64,000 nucleotides of DNA, taken from assembly GCF_000878195.1 (NCBI RefSeq), contig NZ_JXST01000002.1:124001-188000 (forward strand). The letters run 5' to 3'. The position numbers were made by a program, and so were the translations under genes. The stretch is from Mycolicibacterium llatzerense. GTDB taxonomy: Bacteria; Actinomycetota; Actinomycetes; Mycobacteriales; Mycobacteriaceae. The number at the start of each line of letters is the position of its first letter. Position 1 is the first letter of the stretch. A model generated the notes under the pieces. It was not told the DNA's origin and did no database searches. It saw only the letters and a program-made list of their open reading frames with translations. Of this stretch, positions 1-8,994 are shown piece after piece.

Positions 1-580
1 ATACGGCTTCCAACAGTTGGTGCCGCGTCCACACTTGACGTGGACGTGACGACAGGGCCGCCAGCACATCGAACTCGGTGCGGGTCAGCATGATTGGCGC
101 GCCACCGAGCAAGGTCTGGCGGCTGTCGGTGTCGATATGAAGATCCCCGAAGACGCGGGGCGGTGTTCCTGTCGCCGGGACCGGATCGGCCGCGCGCCGG
201 GGTCGTCGCAGCATGGCGCGGATCCGGGCCACCACCTCGCGTGGACTGAAAGGTTTGGTGACGTAGTCGTCCGCGCCGACCGACAGTCCGACGATGGTGT
301 CGATCTCGGTATCGCGGGCCGTCAGCATGACCACGTACGCGTCAGAGAACATGCGCAGCTGGCGGCACACCTCGATGCCGTCGAGGCCGGGCAGGCCGAT
401 GTCGAGGATCACCACGTCGGGGTCGAGTTCGCGGGCCGCGACCAGGGCTGACGGGCCGTCGGCGGCGATGCGCACCTCGAACTGTTCGCGCTTGAGATAG
501 CTGGCCACGACGTCGGCCAGCGCCGTCTCGTCGTCGACGACCAGCGCGCGCAGGCTCGGCGTGGGTTCGGTGCCGTTCAC
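1..580 (-). CDS. OmpR/PhoB-family response regulator (C-terminus cut off by window edge)
   Basis: Reading the minus strand from a GTG at 580 gives 193 residues with no stop before the window edge. The receiver domain has the acidic pair in ALVVDDE (residues 13-19), the phospho-acceptor Asp60 in VVILDIGLPG, the Thr/Ser position in MLTARD (about 85-90) and the switch Lys109 in DYVTKPFSP. A linker and the beginning of the winged-helix DNA-binding domain follow (LTRTEFDVL), ending near RQVWTRHQLLEAV. Family members are about 225-240 residues, so roughly the last 35-45 residues, including the recognition helix, lie outside. GTG at 580 or the in-frame GTG at 595 could be the start; an ATG at 588 is in another frame and quickly closed. 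The partner kinase is not in view, so the signal sensed is unknown. Confidence 0.9.
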   Translation of the reverse strand, partial: MNGTEPTPSLRALVVDDETALADVVASYLKREQFEVRIAADGPSALVAARELDPDVVILDIGLPGLDGIEVCRQLRMFSDAYVVMLTARDTEIDTIVGLSVGADDYVTKPFSPREVVARIRAMLRRPRRAADPVPATGTPPRVFGDLHIDTDSRQTLLGGAPIMLTRTEFDVLAALSSRPRQVWTRHQLLEAV

Positions 581-732
581 CTGCTCATGGTGCACCCGCG
601 TGGCGGCCTGGTCGACCGGTTGGCCTGGTCGGCGGCGGGTTCTTTAACGAATCTTCATCGTTCCTCCGGGGAACCCTTGTCGGCCGATTCGAGGCTGGAA
701 GCCGTCAGAACCTCAACTTGAAGGGAACCGAG

Positions 733-1032
733 ATGACCAGCAAGATCGCACTGATCTCCGCCGCCGCCGCAGCTCTGGCGGCCGCCGCCCTGACGGCTGC
801 CGGCCCGGCGCAGGCCTCCAGCGTGTCGGGAAACAACGGCGCCGACGTCGTGTCCACACTGCGCAGCGAGGGCTACAACGTGCAGGTCGATGGCGCCCCG
901 AGCGCACCGCTGTCGGCGTGCACGGTGACCGACGTGCACGGCCTGCCGAATGCGGCGGACCCGACCCAGCGCGCCGACACCCGCATGATCAACAACGTCT
1001 ACGTCGATGTGACCTGCGCGTCGGACTCCTGA
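733..1032 (+). CDS. Small secreted protein, unknown function
   Basis: 99 residues. ATG at 733 is chosen over an upstream in-frame TTG because AAGGGA (721-726) is a good ribosome binding site just before it. The N-terminus is a clear Sec signal peptide: Lys4, then an Ala-rich hydrophobic run to about residue 27, and a likely cut after GPAQA (before SSVSG). The mature part of about 70 residues has two cysteines (SACTVTDV and VTCASD) that could form one disulfide. I do not recognise a named domain; small exported proteins with this two-Cys layout are common in mycobacteria. It stands alone, 150 bp from the divergent response-regulator gene. Confidence 0.8.
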   Translation: MTSKIALISAAAAALAAAALTAAGPAQASSVSGNNGADVVSTLRSEGYNVQVDGAPSAPLSACTVTDVHGLPNAADPTQRADTRMINNVYVDVTCASDS

Positions 1033-1082
1033 GTGGGCGGCCCGCAGCGCGCCGGCGGGCGGCGGCATGGTTATGTGAGGGT

Positions 1083-2318
1083 GTGACCGAAGCGTCGTCG
1101 CTGCCGCTGGCCGGGATCACCGTCGTCGCGATGGAGCAGGCGGTGTCCGCGCCGATGTGCACGCGCGTGCTGGCCGACTTCGGCGCCCGGGTGATCAAGG
1201 TCGAGAATCCCCAGGGCGGCGATTTCGCCCGCGACTACGACGACGTGGTGCTGGGCCAGGCCGCACATTTCGTCTGGGCCAACCGCGGCAAGCAGTCGGT
1301 CGCCCTGAACCTCAAGTCCGGCAGCGGCATTGCGGTGCTGCACCAGCTGTTGGACGGCGCTGACGCGTTCGTCTCCAACCTGGCGCCCGGCGCCACCGCG
1401 CGATTGGGTTTGTCGCCCGAGGAGCTGGGCAAGCGGCACCCGCAGGTGATCCCCGTCGAAATCGACGGCTACGGCCCGGGTGGTCCCCTTTCTCAGAAAC
1501 GCGCGTACGACCTTCTGGTGCAAGCGGAGTCGGGATCGTGCGCCGCCACCGGCTTTCCGGAGATGCCCGCCAAACCCGGTCCGCCCGTCGCCGACATCAG
1601 CACGGGTCTCTACTCGGCGCTGTCGATCATGGCGCTGCTGTTGGGCCGGGCCCGTGGCGTGTCGGTCGGCCCGGCACCGTCCGTCGCCGTCAGCCTGTTC
1701 GACACGATGACCGACATCATGGGTTACCCGCTGACCTACACCCAGCATTCCGGCGTGAATCAACAGCCGCTCGGCATGGCGTCGCCGGCCGTTGCGCCAT
1801 ATGGCGCCTTCGGAACCCGGGACGGGCAGACCGTGGTGCTCGGCACCACCAACGACAGGGAATGGCAGCGGCTGGCCCGGGAGATCATCGACCGGCCCGA
1901 CCTCGCCGAGGATCCCCGCTTCGCAAGCAACTCGGATCGCTGCGCGCACCGCGACGAGCTCCATTCAGCCATCGGATCCTGGTGCGCAGAGCGCGATCTC
2001 GAGGATATTCAGCGGATCGCCGACCAGGCCGGGATCGGCAACTCGCGGTACAACCGGCCCAGTGAAGTGATCGCGCATCCGCACCTGCAGGCCCGTGACC
2101 GGTGGCGTCAGGTCAGCACGCCCAACGGCCCCATCGAGGCCTTGTTGCCGCCACCGGTGATCAGCGGACTCGAACTGAGCATGGGTGCAATTCCGGGCCT
2201 CGGCGAGCACACAGATGTGATACTCGGCGAATTGGGTTACAGCGCTGAAGATATTGCCGGCCTACGAGCCGACGGTGCCATCGGAGATGTCTACAAAGCA
2301 GGGAGCGACCATGCGTGA
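1083..2318 (+). CDS. CoA-transferase family III (CaiB/BaiF type)
   Basis: 411 residues from GTG 1083, which follows GTGAGG. The N-terminus LPLAGITVVAMEQAVSAPMC and the early GARVIKVENP motif are typical of family III CoA-transferases, which move CoA between carboxylic acids or racemise alpha-methylacyl-CoA. The segment NRGKQSVALNLKS (near 78-90) is the family nucleotide-binding stretch. The Asp in RAYDLLVQAESG (about residue 143) is the expected acyl-anhydride nucleophile. Its end overlaps the thiolase start by 8 bp, so the two are likely co-translated. The pair suggests activation of an acid as a CoA thioester followed by thiolytic cleavage; the substrate cannot be read from sequence. Confidence 0.88.
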   Translation: MTEASSLPLAGITVVAMEQAVSAPMCTRVLADFGARVIKVENPQGGDFARDYDDVVLGQAAHFVWANRGKQSVALNLKSGSGIAVLHQLLDGADAFVSNLAPGATARLGLSPEELGKRHPQVIPVEIDGYGPGGPLSQKRAYDLLVQAESGSCAATGFPEMPAKPGPPVADISTGLYSALSIMALLLGRARGVSVGPAPSVAVSLFDTMTDIMGYPLTYTQHSGVNQQPLGMASPAVAPYGAFGTRDGQTVVLGTTNDREWQRLAREIIDRPDLAEDPRFASNSDRCAHRDELHSAIGSWCAERDLEDIQRIADQAGIGNSRYNRPSEVIAHPHLQARDRWRQVSTPNGPIEALLPPPVISGLELSMGAIPGLGEHTDVILGELGYSAEDIAGLRADGAIGDVYKAGSDHA

Positions 2319-3459
2319 AGTCGTCATTGTTGAGGCCGTGCGGACCGCCATCGGCAAGCGCAACGGGGGACTGGCCGGCCAGCATGCCGCCGACCTGTCC
2401 GCCGTGGTGCTCAATGAACTGATGGAACGATCCGGGGTGGCACCGGATCTGGTCGACGACGTCGTCTGGGGCTGCGTCTCGCAGGTCGGCGACCAGTCCA
2501 GCAATATCGCCCGCTGGTCGGTGCTGGCGGCTGGCTGGCCCGAGTCGATTCCGGGGACCACGGTCAACCGGGCCTGCGGATCATCCCAGCAGGCACTGGA
2601 TTTCGCGGTACAGGCGGTGATGTCGGGGCAGCAGGACATCGTGGTGGCCGGTGGCGTCGAGGTGATGAGCCGGGTACCGCTCGGCGCGGCCCGCCAGACG
2701 GGGGAGCCGTACGGGCCGAAAGCGCTGGCCCGGTATGACGGTTTCAATTTCAATCAGGGCATCTCGGCCGAGATGATCGCGAAGAAATGGGGACTGTCGC
2801 GGGCGCGGCTGGACGAATACTCCGCACGGTCGCACGAACTCGCCGCGGCCGCACAGGATTCGGGTGCGTTCGTCACGCAGATCGTTCCGGTGTTCACCGA
2901 CGACGGTGGTGTGGTGCACGAGGACGAGGGCATCCGACGGGGAACGACCGTCGAGAAACTGGGCGGTCTCAGGCCGGCGTTCCAGGACGACGGCGTGATC
3001 CACGCCGGCAACTCGTCGCAGATCTCCGACGGTGCGGCAGCACTTTTGGTGATGACACTGGAGAACGCGCTGCAGCTCGACCTCACCCCGCTGGTGCGGT
3101 ATGTCGGCGGCGCGGTGACGGGCGCCGACCCGGTGCTGATGCTGACTGGTCCGATTCCGGCCACGCAGAAAGTGCTGCGCAAGACGGGCGTACGCATCGA
3201 CGAGATCGGGGCGTTCGAGGTGAACGAGGCGTTCGCCCCGGTACCGCTGGCCTGGCTGGCGGAGACCGGCGCTTCGGAAGCAGCGCTGAATCCGCTGGGT
3301 GGCGCCATCGCGCTGGGCCATCCGCTCGGGGCGTCCGGTGCGGTGCTGATGACGCGCATGATCAACCACATGCGGGACAACGGGATTCGCTACGGTCTGC
3401 AGACCATGTGCGAGGGTGGCGGTACCGCCAACGCGACGCTGGTGGAGCTGGTCGCCTAG
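2311..3459 (+). CDS. Thiolase (acetyl-CoA C-acyltransferase)
   Basis: 382 residues, ATG 2311 inside the last codons of the CoA-transferase. Thiolase signatures are complete: the nucleophile Cys89 in [10 protein letters not shown], the [11 protein letters not shown] motif, the [15 protein letters not shown]is motif, and the C-terminal Cys in [10 protein letters not shown]. It should perform thiolytic cleavage of a 3-ketoacyl-CoA or the reverse condensation. It has the FadA size and arrangement. The stop codon shares the tetranucleotide CTAG with the stop of the opposite-strand aldolase gene. Confidence 0.93.
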   Translation: MREVVIVEAVRTAIGKRNGGLAGQHAADLSAVVLNELMERSGVAPDLVDDVVWGCVSQVGDQSSNIARWSVLAAGWPESIPGTTVNRACGSSQQALDFAVQAVMSGQQDIVVAGGVEVMSRVPLGAARQTGEPYGPKALARYDGFNFNQGISAEMIAKKWGLSRARLDEYSARSHELAAAAQDSGAFVTQIVPVFTDDGGVVHEDEGIRRGTTVEKLGGLRPAFQDDGVIHAGNSSQISDGAAALLVMTLENALQLDLTPLVRYVGGAVTGADPVLMLTGPIPATQKVLRKTGVRIDEIGAFEVNEAFAPVPLAWLAETGASEAALNPLGGAIALGHPLGASGAVLMTRMINHMRDNGIRYGLQTMCEGGGTANATLVELVA

Positions 3460-4463
3460 CCGGTTTCCGCGCGTGTGAGGTCCAGCGCGATGTCCACCAG
3501 CATGTCCTCCTGGCCACCGACGAGTCCGCGTCGCCCGGCTTCTTCCAGCAGCGTCCGGGCGTCGACATCGAAACGCGCAGAAGTGATCTCGGCGTGCCGC
3601 AGGAAGCTCGAGTACACACCCGCGTAGCCGAGCGTCAGGGTTTCCCGGTCGACGCGGACGGGGCGTTCCTGCAGCGGCCGGACCAGATCGTCGGCGGCGT
3701 CCTGCAGCGCATGCAGATCGCACCCGTGCTGCCAACCGAGCTTGGTGGCCGCGGCGATGAAAACTTCCAGCGGCGCGTTGCCGGCGCCGGCACCCATCCC
3801 GGCCAGTGACGCGTCGACGCGGGTCGCACCGTGTTCGACGGCGGCGATCGAGTTGGCGACACCCAACGACAGGTTGTGGTGGGCGTGGATGCCGATTTCT
3901 GTTGTGGGGTTGAGGGTTTGGCGTAGCGCGTCGACACGGTCGGCGACGTCCCGCATCGTCATGGCCCCACCGGAGTCGACGACGTAGACGCACGTCGCGC
4001 CGTAACTCTCCATCAACTTCGCCTGGCCAGCGAGCGCTGCCGGCGTGGTGAGGTGGCTCATCATCAGGAAGCCGACGGCGTCCATCCCCAGTTCGCGGGC
4101 GGCGGCGAGGTGGCGCGCGGACACGTCGGCCTCGGTGCAGTGGGTGCCGACGCGGACCACGGTCACGCCGGCGCGATGGGCGTCGCGCAGCTGCCGCACC
4201 GTGCCGATCCCGGGGAGGATCAGCGTGGCGATGCGCGCGCGGGACACCGCGGAGGCGACGGCAGAGATCCACTCCAGGTCGGTGTGCGCACCGAAGCCGT
4301 AGACGCAACTGGACCCGCCCAGCCCATCGCCGTGTGCGACCTCGATGGAGGTGACACCCGCGGCATCGAGCGCGGTGGCGATCGCGACGGCCTGGGCGAT
4401 GCTGTACTGGTGGCGCACGGCGTGCATGCCGTCGCGCAGGGTGACGTCGCTGATGTAGATCAT
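3456..4463 (-). CDS. 4-hydroxy-2-oxovalerate aldolase (BphI/DmpG/HsaF family)
   Basis: 335 residues. It starts [20 protein letters not shown]; the DVTLRDG motif supplies the Arg and Asp of the divalent-metal active site, and [15 protein letters not shown] carries the two metal-binding His residues. The C-terminal communication-domain segment ([17 protein letters not shown]) is present, so it is the long HMG-CoA-lyase-like type that normally forms a substrate-channelling complex with an acylating acetaldehyde dehydrogenase. It would cleave 4-hydroxy-2-oxoacids into pyruvate plus an aldehyde, the last step of meta-cleavage pathways. It is the third gene of a minus-strand unit (TetR, truncated dehydrogenase, aldolase) with an 8-bp gap upstream. 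Length is normal for the family (about 335-345). Confidence 0.92.
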   Translation of the reverse strand: MIYISDVTLRDGMHAVRHQYSIAQAVAIATALDAAGVTSIEVAHGDGLGGSSCVYGFGAHTDLEWISAVASAVSRARIATLILPGIGTVRQLRDAHRAGVTVVRVGTHCTEADVSARHLAAARELGMDAVGFLMMSHLTTPAALAGQAKLMESYGATCVYVVDSGGAMTMRDVADRVDALRQTLNPTTEIGIHAHHNLSLGVANSIAAVEHGATRVDASLAGMGAGAGNAPLEVFIAAATKLGWQHGCDLHALQDAADDLVRPLQERPVRVDRETLTLGYAGVYSSFLRHAEITSARFDVDARTLLEEAGRRGLVGGQEDMLVDIALDLTRAETG

Positions 4464-4471
4464 GTTGGGAG

Positions 4472-4915
4472 TCAGGCGCTTTCGGTGGCGACCTCGACGA
4501 GTGCAGTCACCTTGGTGCCCGCGAATGCGCCGATTTCTGGGATGTGTATCGGGCCGATGCGCTCGAACTGCACGGCCTGCTTGAGCCGGAAGCCGGGAAC
4601 CTCTGCGCTGACCCGATCTACCGCGCTGTGTACGTCGCGTCCAATGGCATCGCGGTCAACATCGCCGTCGACCAGGCAATAGACGGTGTTCCGCACTGAC
4701 GGGGCCGGGCTGAGCAGAGAGATGACCTTCGCCTGACCGGCGCCCGCGGTCTGCATTGCAGCACAGGTGGTTTCGATGAGATCGTCGATGCCGACGCGGA
4801 TGTCCGGTCCGGCGGATCCCGTGGGGATCGACGACACGATCTCGGCATAGGTCACGCATCCCGATTTCGCGACGGCGGCGACGATGGGCACGGCGGCCCC
4901 GATGGTCGCGGTCAT
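4472..4915 (-). CDS. Stand-alone C-terminal domain of acylating acetaldehyde dehydrogenase (no catalytic half)
   Basis: 147 residues, ATG 4915 overlapping the TetR stop as ATGA. It aligns by eye with the second half of MhpF/DmpF/HsaG enzymes: [15 protein letters not shown] corresponds to the segment right after the catalytic Cys, followed by [19 protein letters not shown], the [12 protein letters not shown] strand and [12 protein letters not shown]. The NAD-binding Rossmann domain and catalytic Cys are absent, as is the C-terminal helix found in full enzymes of about 300-316 residues. It therefore cannot be an ordinary dehydrogenase. The reading frame is intact, its codon use is like its neighbours and it is coupled on both sides, so decay by random mutation looks unlikely. 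I infer a structural or stabilising partner for the downstream aldolase; a deletion remnant is the alternative. Confidence 0.75.
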   Translation of the reverse strand: MTATIGAAVPIVAAVAKSGCVTYAEIVSSIPTGSAGPDIRVGIDDLIETTCAAMQTAGAGQAKVISLLSPAPSVRNTVYCLVDGDVDRDAIGRDVHSAVDRVSAEVPGFRLKQAVQFERIGPIHIPEIGAFAGTKVTALVEVATESA

Positions 4916-5538
4916 CGTGCGTTCTCGGCGAGCATCCGCAATGCCGTGTCGTACATGGCGTTGGCGTGCATCTCGAACAGCTCGAGCAGGTCGACCGAAT
5001 CGCCGCCGAGTTCCTTGGCGATGAACAGGCCGTCGGCGCCGGCGATGGAGTAGTTCACCAACAGCCGGACTTGGGCGTCGGTGAGGCCGGGGGCCAGCTC
5101 GCCGAGTGCTTCCGTGAGTGACGCGGAGGCCTGCGTTCGCGCCTGAAGGAACTGTGCACGGGCTCGCGGTTCCACCGGCCGGCGCTCTAGTGCGAGCATC
5201 AGCCCAAGCCGCAGGAAATCGGGATGGTCGAGCAGGCCTTTCGCGAGCTGCGTGGCCAGGCCGATTACGCGTTCGCGCGGCTGGCCGTCGGAGGGGAGTT
5301 CCCAGACGCGCAGCCAGGTCTCGAAGCTGCGGTCGATGACTGCGGCCAGCAGGTCGTCCTTGTCTTTGAAGTGCCAGTAGATGGAGCTGGCGGGGAGCCC
5401 GCACTTCTTACTGACCAGAGCGATGCTCGTGCCCTCGTAGCCGCGTTCGGAGGCAATCTCGTTGGCGGCGTCCAGGATTCGCTCACGGGACTGCTCGCCG
5501 TCGGCTCGTTTCCGACGCGCCTTGGGTGCTTCGGTCAT
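4912..5538 (-). CDS. TetR-family repressor of the ring-cleavage cluster
   Basis: 208 residues from ATG 5538 with GGGGAG eight bases before it. The helix-turn-helix lies at residues 15-60: RERILDAANEIASERGYEGT, then CGLPASSIYWHFKDKDDL. The C-terminal ligand domain is typical for the family and contains no recognisable enzyme motif. Two tandem palindromes sit between this gene and the divergent hydroxylase gene, so it very likely represses both its own operon and the plus-strand catabolic genes, with an aromatic substrate or ring-cleavage product as inducer (inference). Confidence 0.9.
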   Translation of the reverse strand: MTEAPKARRKRADGEQSRERILDAANEIASERGYEGTSIALVSKKCGLPASSIYWHFKDKDDLLAAVIDRSFETWLRVWELPSDGQPRERVIGLATQLAKGLLDHPDFLRLGLMLALERRPVEPRARAQFLQARTQASASLTEALGELAPGLTDAQVRLLVNYSIAGADGLFIAKELGGDSVDLLELFEMHANAMYDTALRMLAENAR

Positions 5539-5560
5539 TTTCGCTCCCCACTCTTGACTC

Positions 5561-5596
5561 TGTAGCGATCACTACATTACCGTAGCGATCACTACA
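5561..5596. promoter_or_regulatory. Tandem TetR operator (two copies of GTAGCGATCACTAC)
   Basis: GTAGCGATCACTAC occurs at 5562-5575 and again at 5582-5595, 20 bp (about two helix turns) apart, in the 76-bp gap between the TetR and hydroxylase starts. Each copy is palindromic except for one central pair (GTAGYGATCRCTAC). The first is extended to TGTAG...CTACA. Spacing of two turns on the same face suits cooperative binding of two dimers. Confidence 0.8.
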
Positions 5597-5614
5597 GAAC
5601 AAGCGGAGGTCCGG

Positions 5615-7129
5615 ATGAGCAGTGATGACACCTACGACGTCGCCGTCGTCGGGTATGGCCCGACTGGTGCCACCGCGGCCAACCTGCTGGGCCAGCTGGG
5701 GCTGAGAGTCTTGGTGATCGAGCGTGACCCGGACATCTACAGTCGGGCGCGGGCGATCTCCACCGACGAGGAAGTGCTGCGGGTCTGGCAGTCGGTCGGG
5801 CTGGCGGAGCGACTCCAGCGCGACATGCTGCCGGGCCGCCCCGTTGCCTTTGTCGATGCCGACGGCCGCCCGTTCATCGAAACGGTCATCTACGGCCGCG
5901 GGTGCGGCCATCCGTCGCAGCAGTTCCTCTACCAACCGGCGGTTGACTCGGTACTTCGCGAGGGCGTCGCGCGCTTCGCCAACGTCGAGGTCCTCCTGGA
6001 ACACGAATGCCTGCGGGTGGCCAACCGGACCGACGACGTCGAACTGCTGCTCGCCGATCTGCACACCGACACGTTCAAGCGGGTGACCGCCCGCTATGTC
6101 ATCGCCTCGGACGGTGGCTCGTCGGCGACGCGCGGGGTGCTCGGCATCGGGTACAGCGGACGCACCTACGGCGAGCGCTGGGTCGTCATCGACACCAAGG
6201 TCATCAAAGAATGGGATGCCCACGACCGCTTGCGGTTTCACTGCGATCCGGAACGGCCGACCGTCGACTGTCCGACCCCGCTGGGGCATCACCGGTGGGA
6301 GTACCCCGCCAGAGCGGGGGAGGACGAGAAGGATCTCGTCAGCGACGAAGCCGTCTGGAAGGTGTTGCGGGAACAGGGCATCACGCCCGACCATGTCGAA
6401 ATCCTGCGTGCGGTCGTCTACAGCCATCACGTGCGAGTAGCGGACCGCTGGCGTGTCGGCCGAGTCTTCCTCGCCGGTGATGCCGCGCATGCGATGCCGC
6501 CGTGGATCGGCCAAGGGATGTCCGCTGGTGTGCGCGACGCCGCCAACCTGTGCTGGAAACTGGCCGCCGTATTGCGAAGCCAAGCGCCGGACACTCTGCT
6601 CGATTCGTATGAGGAAGAACGCAAATCGCACGTCACCGAGGTCACGCGGCGCGCGGTGCTGGTGGGCCGGATCATCACCGAGCGGCGGCCATGGCTGGCC
6701 ACAATCCGCAATCACGTCGTGCGAGCGGTGACCAGGATTCCCGGCGCCAACGCCGTGGGGCAGAAGATCTGGTGGATTCCTGACGCTCGCTACGACGACG
6801 GCTTCTTCGCGAAGGCGCACCCCGCGGTGGGCTGGCAGGTCCCGCAACCTGCCGTGGACGGCGTGCTTCTCGACGATCTGCTCGACGGCGAGTGGACGCT
6901 GCTGCACACCGGCGCCGCGCCGCTCGGGGCCGCGGCCTGGGCTCGCGCAGGCGTATCGAGCCTACGGGTCACTGAACCGAGCCTCGTGCGGTGGTTGGGT
7001 GACCGCAAAGCTGACGCCGTTGTGCTGCGTCCCGACGGATTCATCTATGCCGCAACCTCATCCGGCCAGACGATGCCGGCCCCGCCGGCCGGGCTGAACC
7101 TCACCACTCTGACAGGAGCACACGCATGA
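5615..7129 (+). CDS. FAD-dependent aromatic hydroxylase (MhpA/PheA type)
   Basis: 504 residues, ATG 5615 after GGAGG (5605-5609). The N-terminal FAD-binding fold is seen as VAVVGYGPTGATAANLLG followed by an acidic end in VLVIERD; the second FAD motif is GDAAHAMPPWIGQGMSAGVR with NLCWKLA. Length and motifs fit class A flavoprotein monooxygenases such as 3-(3-hydroxyphenyl)propionate hydroxylase, which ortho-hydroxylate a phenol to a catechol with NAD(P)H and O2. Its stop overlaps the next gene as ATGA. In context it would make the catechol that the extradiol dioxygenase two genes downstream opens. The exact aromatic substrate is not readable. Confidence 0.9.
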   Translation: MSSDDTYDVAVVGYGPTGATAANLLGQLGLRVLVIERDPDIYSRARAISTDEEVLRVWQSVGLAERLQRDMLPGRPVAFVDADGRPFIETVIYGRGCGHPSQQFLYQPAVDSVLREGVARFANVEVLLEHECLRVANRTDDVELLLADLHTDTFKRVTARYVIASDGGSSATRGVLGIGYSGRTYGERWVVIDTKVIKEWDAHDRLRFHCDPERPTVDCPTPLGHHRWEYPARAGEDEKDLVSDEAVWKVLREQGITPDHVEILRAVVYSHHVRVADRWRVGRVFLAGDAAHAMPPWIGQGMSAGVRDAANLCWKLAAVLRSQAPDTLLDSYEEERKSHVTEVTRRAVLVGRIITERRPWLATIRNHVVRAVTRIPGANAVGQKIWWIPDARYDDGFFAKAHPAVGWQVPQPAVDGVLLDDLLDGEWTLLHTGAAPLGAAAWARAGVSSLRVTEPSLVRWLGDRKADAVVLRPDGFIYAATSSGQTMPAPPAGLNLTTLTGAHA

Positions 7130-7995
7130 CCACTACTCGCACCGAACACGCCGTCACCGTGGGCGGCCGGAGAATCTATGTGGCCGAAGCGGGATCGGGT
7201 CCTGCGGTGGTGCTGCTGCACGGCGGCGGTCCGGGTGCCTCGGGCGTCACCAACTACTCCCGCAACATCGACGCGCTCGCCCAGCACTACCGCGTCCTCG
7301 TCCCTGACATGCCCGGCTACGGGCGCTCATCGAAGGGCATCGACAAGTCCGACCCCTTCGGCTCGCTGGCCGACGCGATGCGGGGGATGCTCGACGAATT
7401 GAGCATCAGCACAGCACATCTGATCGGCAACTCGTACGGCGGAGCCGCGGCGCTGCGGTTGGCGCTGGACACTCCGGGTCGCGTCGGCAAGCTGGTCTTG
7501 ATGGGTCCCGGCGGCATCGGCACCACGCGCGGCCTGCCGACCGCCGGCCTGAACAGCCTGCTGGCGTACTACGGCGGCACCGGCCCCAGCCGAGAGAAGC
7601 TCGCTGAGTTCATCCGCAATTACCTGGTCTACGAGGGTGATTCGGTGCCGGACGAGCTGATCGACCTGCGGTACGCCGCGTCGATCGATCCCGAGGTGGT
7701 GGCTGATCCGCCGCTGAGCCGGCCGTCCGGACCGTTTGCCCTGCGAACGCTGTGGCGCATGGACCTGACCCGCGACTCGCGGCTGGCATCGCTGCAGACA
7801 CCGACGCTGATCTTGTGGGGTCGCGACGACAAGGTGAACCGGCCCTCCGGCGGACCCATGCTGCAGAACATCATGCCCAACGCCGAACTGGTCATGACCA
7901 GCCGCACCGGACACTGGATGCAATGGGAACGCGCCGACCTGTTCAACCAACTGGTCGACGAATTCCTCTCGGATAACACGGTATTCCAGCCATGA
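7126..7995 (+). CDS. Alpha/beta hydrolase, meta-cleavage product C-C hydrolase (MhpC/BphD/HsaD type)
   Basis: 289 residues, HsaD-like length. The oxyanion segment HGGGPGASG (32-40), nucleophile Ser103 in GNSYGG, the acid in LWGRDDKVN and the His in GHWMQWE are all present. HGGGPGAS and the fixed GNS are hallmarks of hydrolases that cleave the C-C bond of 2-hydroxy-6-oxo-dienoates. It is coupled by 4-bp overlaps (ATGA) both upstream and downstream, so it is co-translated with the hydroxylase and dioxygenase. Confidence 0.92.
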   Translation: MTTTRTEHAVTVGGRRIYVAEAGSGPAVVLLHGGGPGASGVTNYSRNIDALAQHYRVLVPDMPGYGRSSKGIDKSDPFGSLADAMRGMLDELSISTAHLIGNSYGGAAALRLALDTPGRVGKLVLMGPGGIGTTRGLPTAGLNSLLAYYGGTGPSREKLAEFIRNYLVYEGDSVPDELIDLRYAASIDPEVVADPPLSRPSGPFALRTLWRMDLTRDSRLASLQTPTLILWGRDDKVNRPSGGPMLQNIMPNAELVMTSRTGHWMQWERADLFNQLVDEFLSDNTVFQP

Positions 7996-8975
7996 GCGTG
8001 TTCGGTCATGTGTCGCTCGGTTACCTGGCGGTCGAGACGGAGCGGTTCGCCGACTGGCGGCGGTTCGGCCGCGACGCGGTCGGCCTGCACCTCGATGACC
8101 TCGACTCGGACGCCATCCGATTCCGGCTCGACGAACAACAATGCCGGTTCCTGCTGCGGCGCGGTCCGGCCGAGGACGTCACCGCGCTCGGCTGGCAGGT
8201 CGATGATCACGAGACCTTCGACGAGATTCTCGGGCGCGTGCACCGCTGCGGCGTTCCGGTCACTGTCGGGAGCGATGAGGAAGCAGCGCTGCGCGGCGTC
8301 GAGCGCCTGGTGCGGATACCCGGCCCGAACGGGCTGGCGCAGGAGCTGTACACGCGAGCGCACGTCGGCGACCACCTGTCCGTCGCCGGAAAAGGTTTCG
8401 TCACCGGCGAATTCGGACTGGGCCACGTCGCCGTCACCAGCACCAAGCCGCACCAGGTGCGCGGGTACTACAACACCTTGCTCGATGCGCGGCTCAGTGA
8501 CTTCATCGATGAGACGATGAGCGGGGTGAAGGTCAAGATCCGGTTCCTCCGGGTGAATCGGCGCCACCATTCGGTGGCCATCGCCGCGACGAACCGGCTG
8601 TCGATCAACCCGATTCGGACCCGCGTGCAGCACCTCAACATTCAGGTCGCCGAGCTGGATGATCTGACGGACAGCTACCAACGCGTGCGAGCCCTGGGGT
8701 TCGACATGGCGCTGGGTATCGGCCAGCACACCAACGACCGCGAGCTGTCGTTCTATGCCGTCACGCCATCGGGTTTCGAATGGGAGGTCGGCTGGAACCC
8801 GCTGATCGTCGACGAATCGACCTGGAAGCCGACGACTCACCAGGGCATCAGCATCTGGGGCCACGAGATGCAGGCCAGCGTCGACAAGCTCGGGCAGTTC
8901 TCGACGGCAGTCAGGTCATTGCTGCACCGCGAAGACACCGTTCCCGCGCTGGCGGGCGCCGGCATTCTCGACTGA
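7992..8975 (+). CDS. Type I extradiol dioxygenase (BphC/HsaC-like)
   Basis: 327 residues with two vicinal-oxygen-chelate modules. The C-terminal catalytic module has Fe(II) ligands His145 (GLGHVAV), His214 (RVQHLNIQ) and Glu265 (end of the signature TPSGFEWE), plus the active-site His246 and Tyr255 expected from the family signature. It opens a catechol next to the diol to give the substrate of the hydrolase encoded just upstream. Start ATG 7992 overlaps the hydrolase stop. The length is slightly longer than BphC (about 300) because of a C-terminal extension after QGISIWGHEMQ. Confidence 0.92.
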   Translation: MSVFGHVSLGYLAVETERFADWRRFGRDAVGLHLDDLDSDAIRFRLDEQQCRFLLRRGPAEDVTALGWQVDDHETFDEILGRVHRCGVPVTVGSDEEAALRGVERLVRIPGPNGLAQELYTRAHVGDHLSVAGKGFVTGEFGLGHVAVTSTKPHQVRGYYNTLLDARLSDFIDETMSGVKVKIRFLRVNRRHHSVAIAATNRLSINPIRTRVQHLNIQVAELDDLTDSYQRVRALGFDMALGIGQHTNDRELSFYAVTPSGFEWEVGWNPLIVDESTWKPTTHQGISIWGHEMQASVDKLGQFSTAVRSLLHREDTVPALAGAGILD

Positions 8976-8994
8976 TCCATTGAAGGAGAACACC

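Noticed and set aside
2581..4308. 575-codon minus-strand frame across thiolase and aldolase
   Set aside because: Both genes beneath it have intact catalytic motifs; the frame reads as Arg/Pro-rich shadow sequence.
4472..5404. 310-codon frame joining the dehydrogenase fragment to upstream sequence
   Set aside because: The upstream part is the TetR gene in another frame. I checked whether it could supply the missing Rossmann domain; it is Arg-rich and has no GxGxxG or Cys motif, so the enzyme really is truncated.
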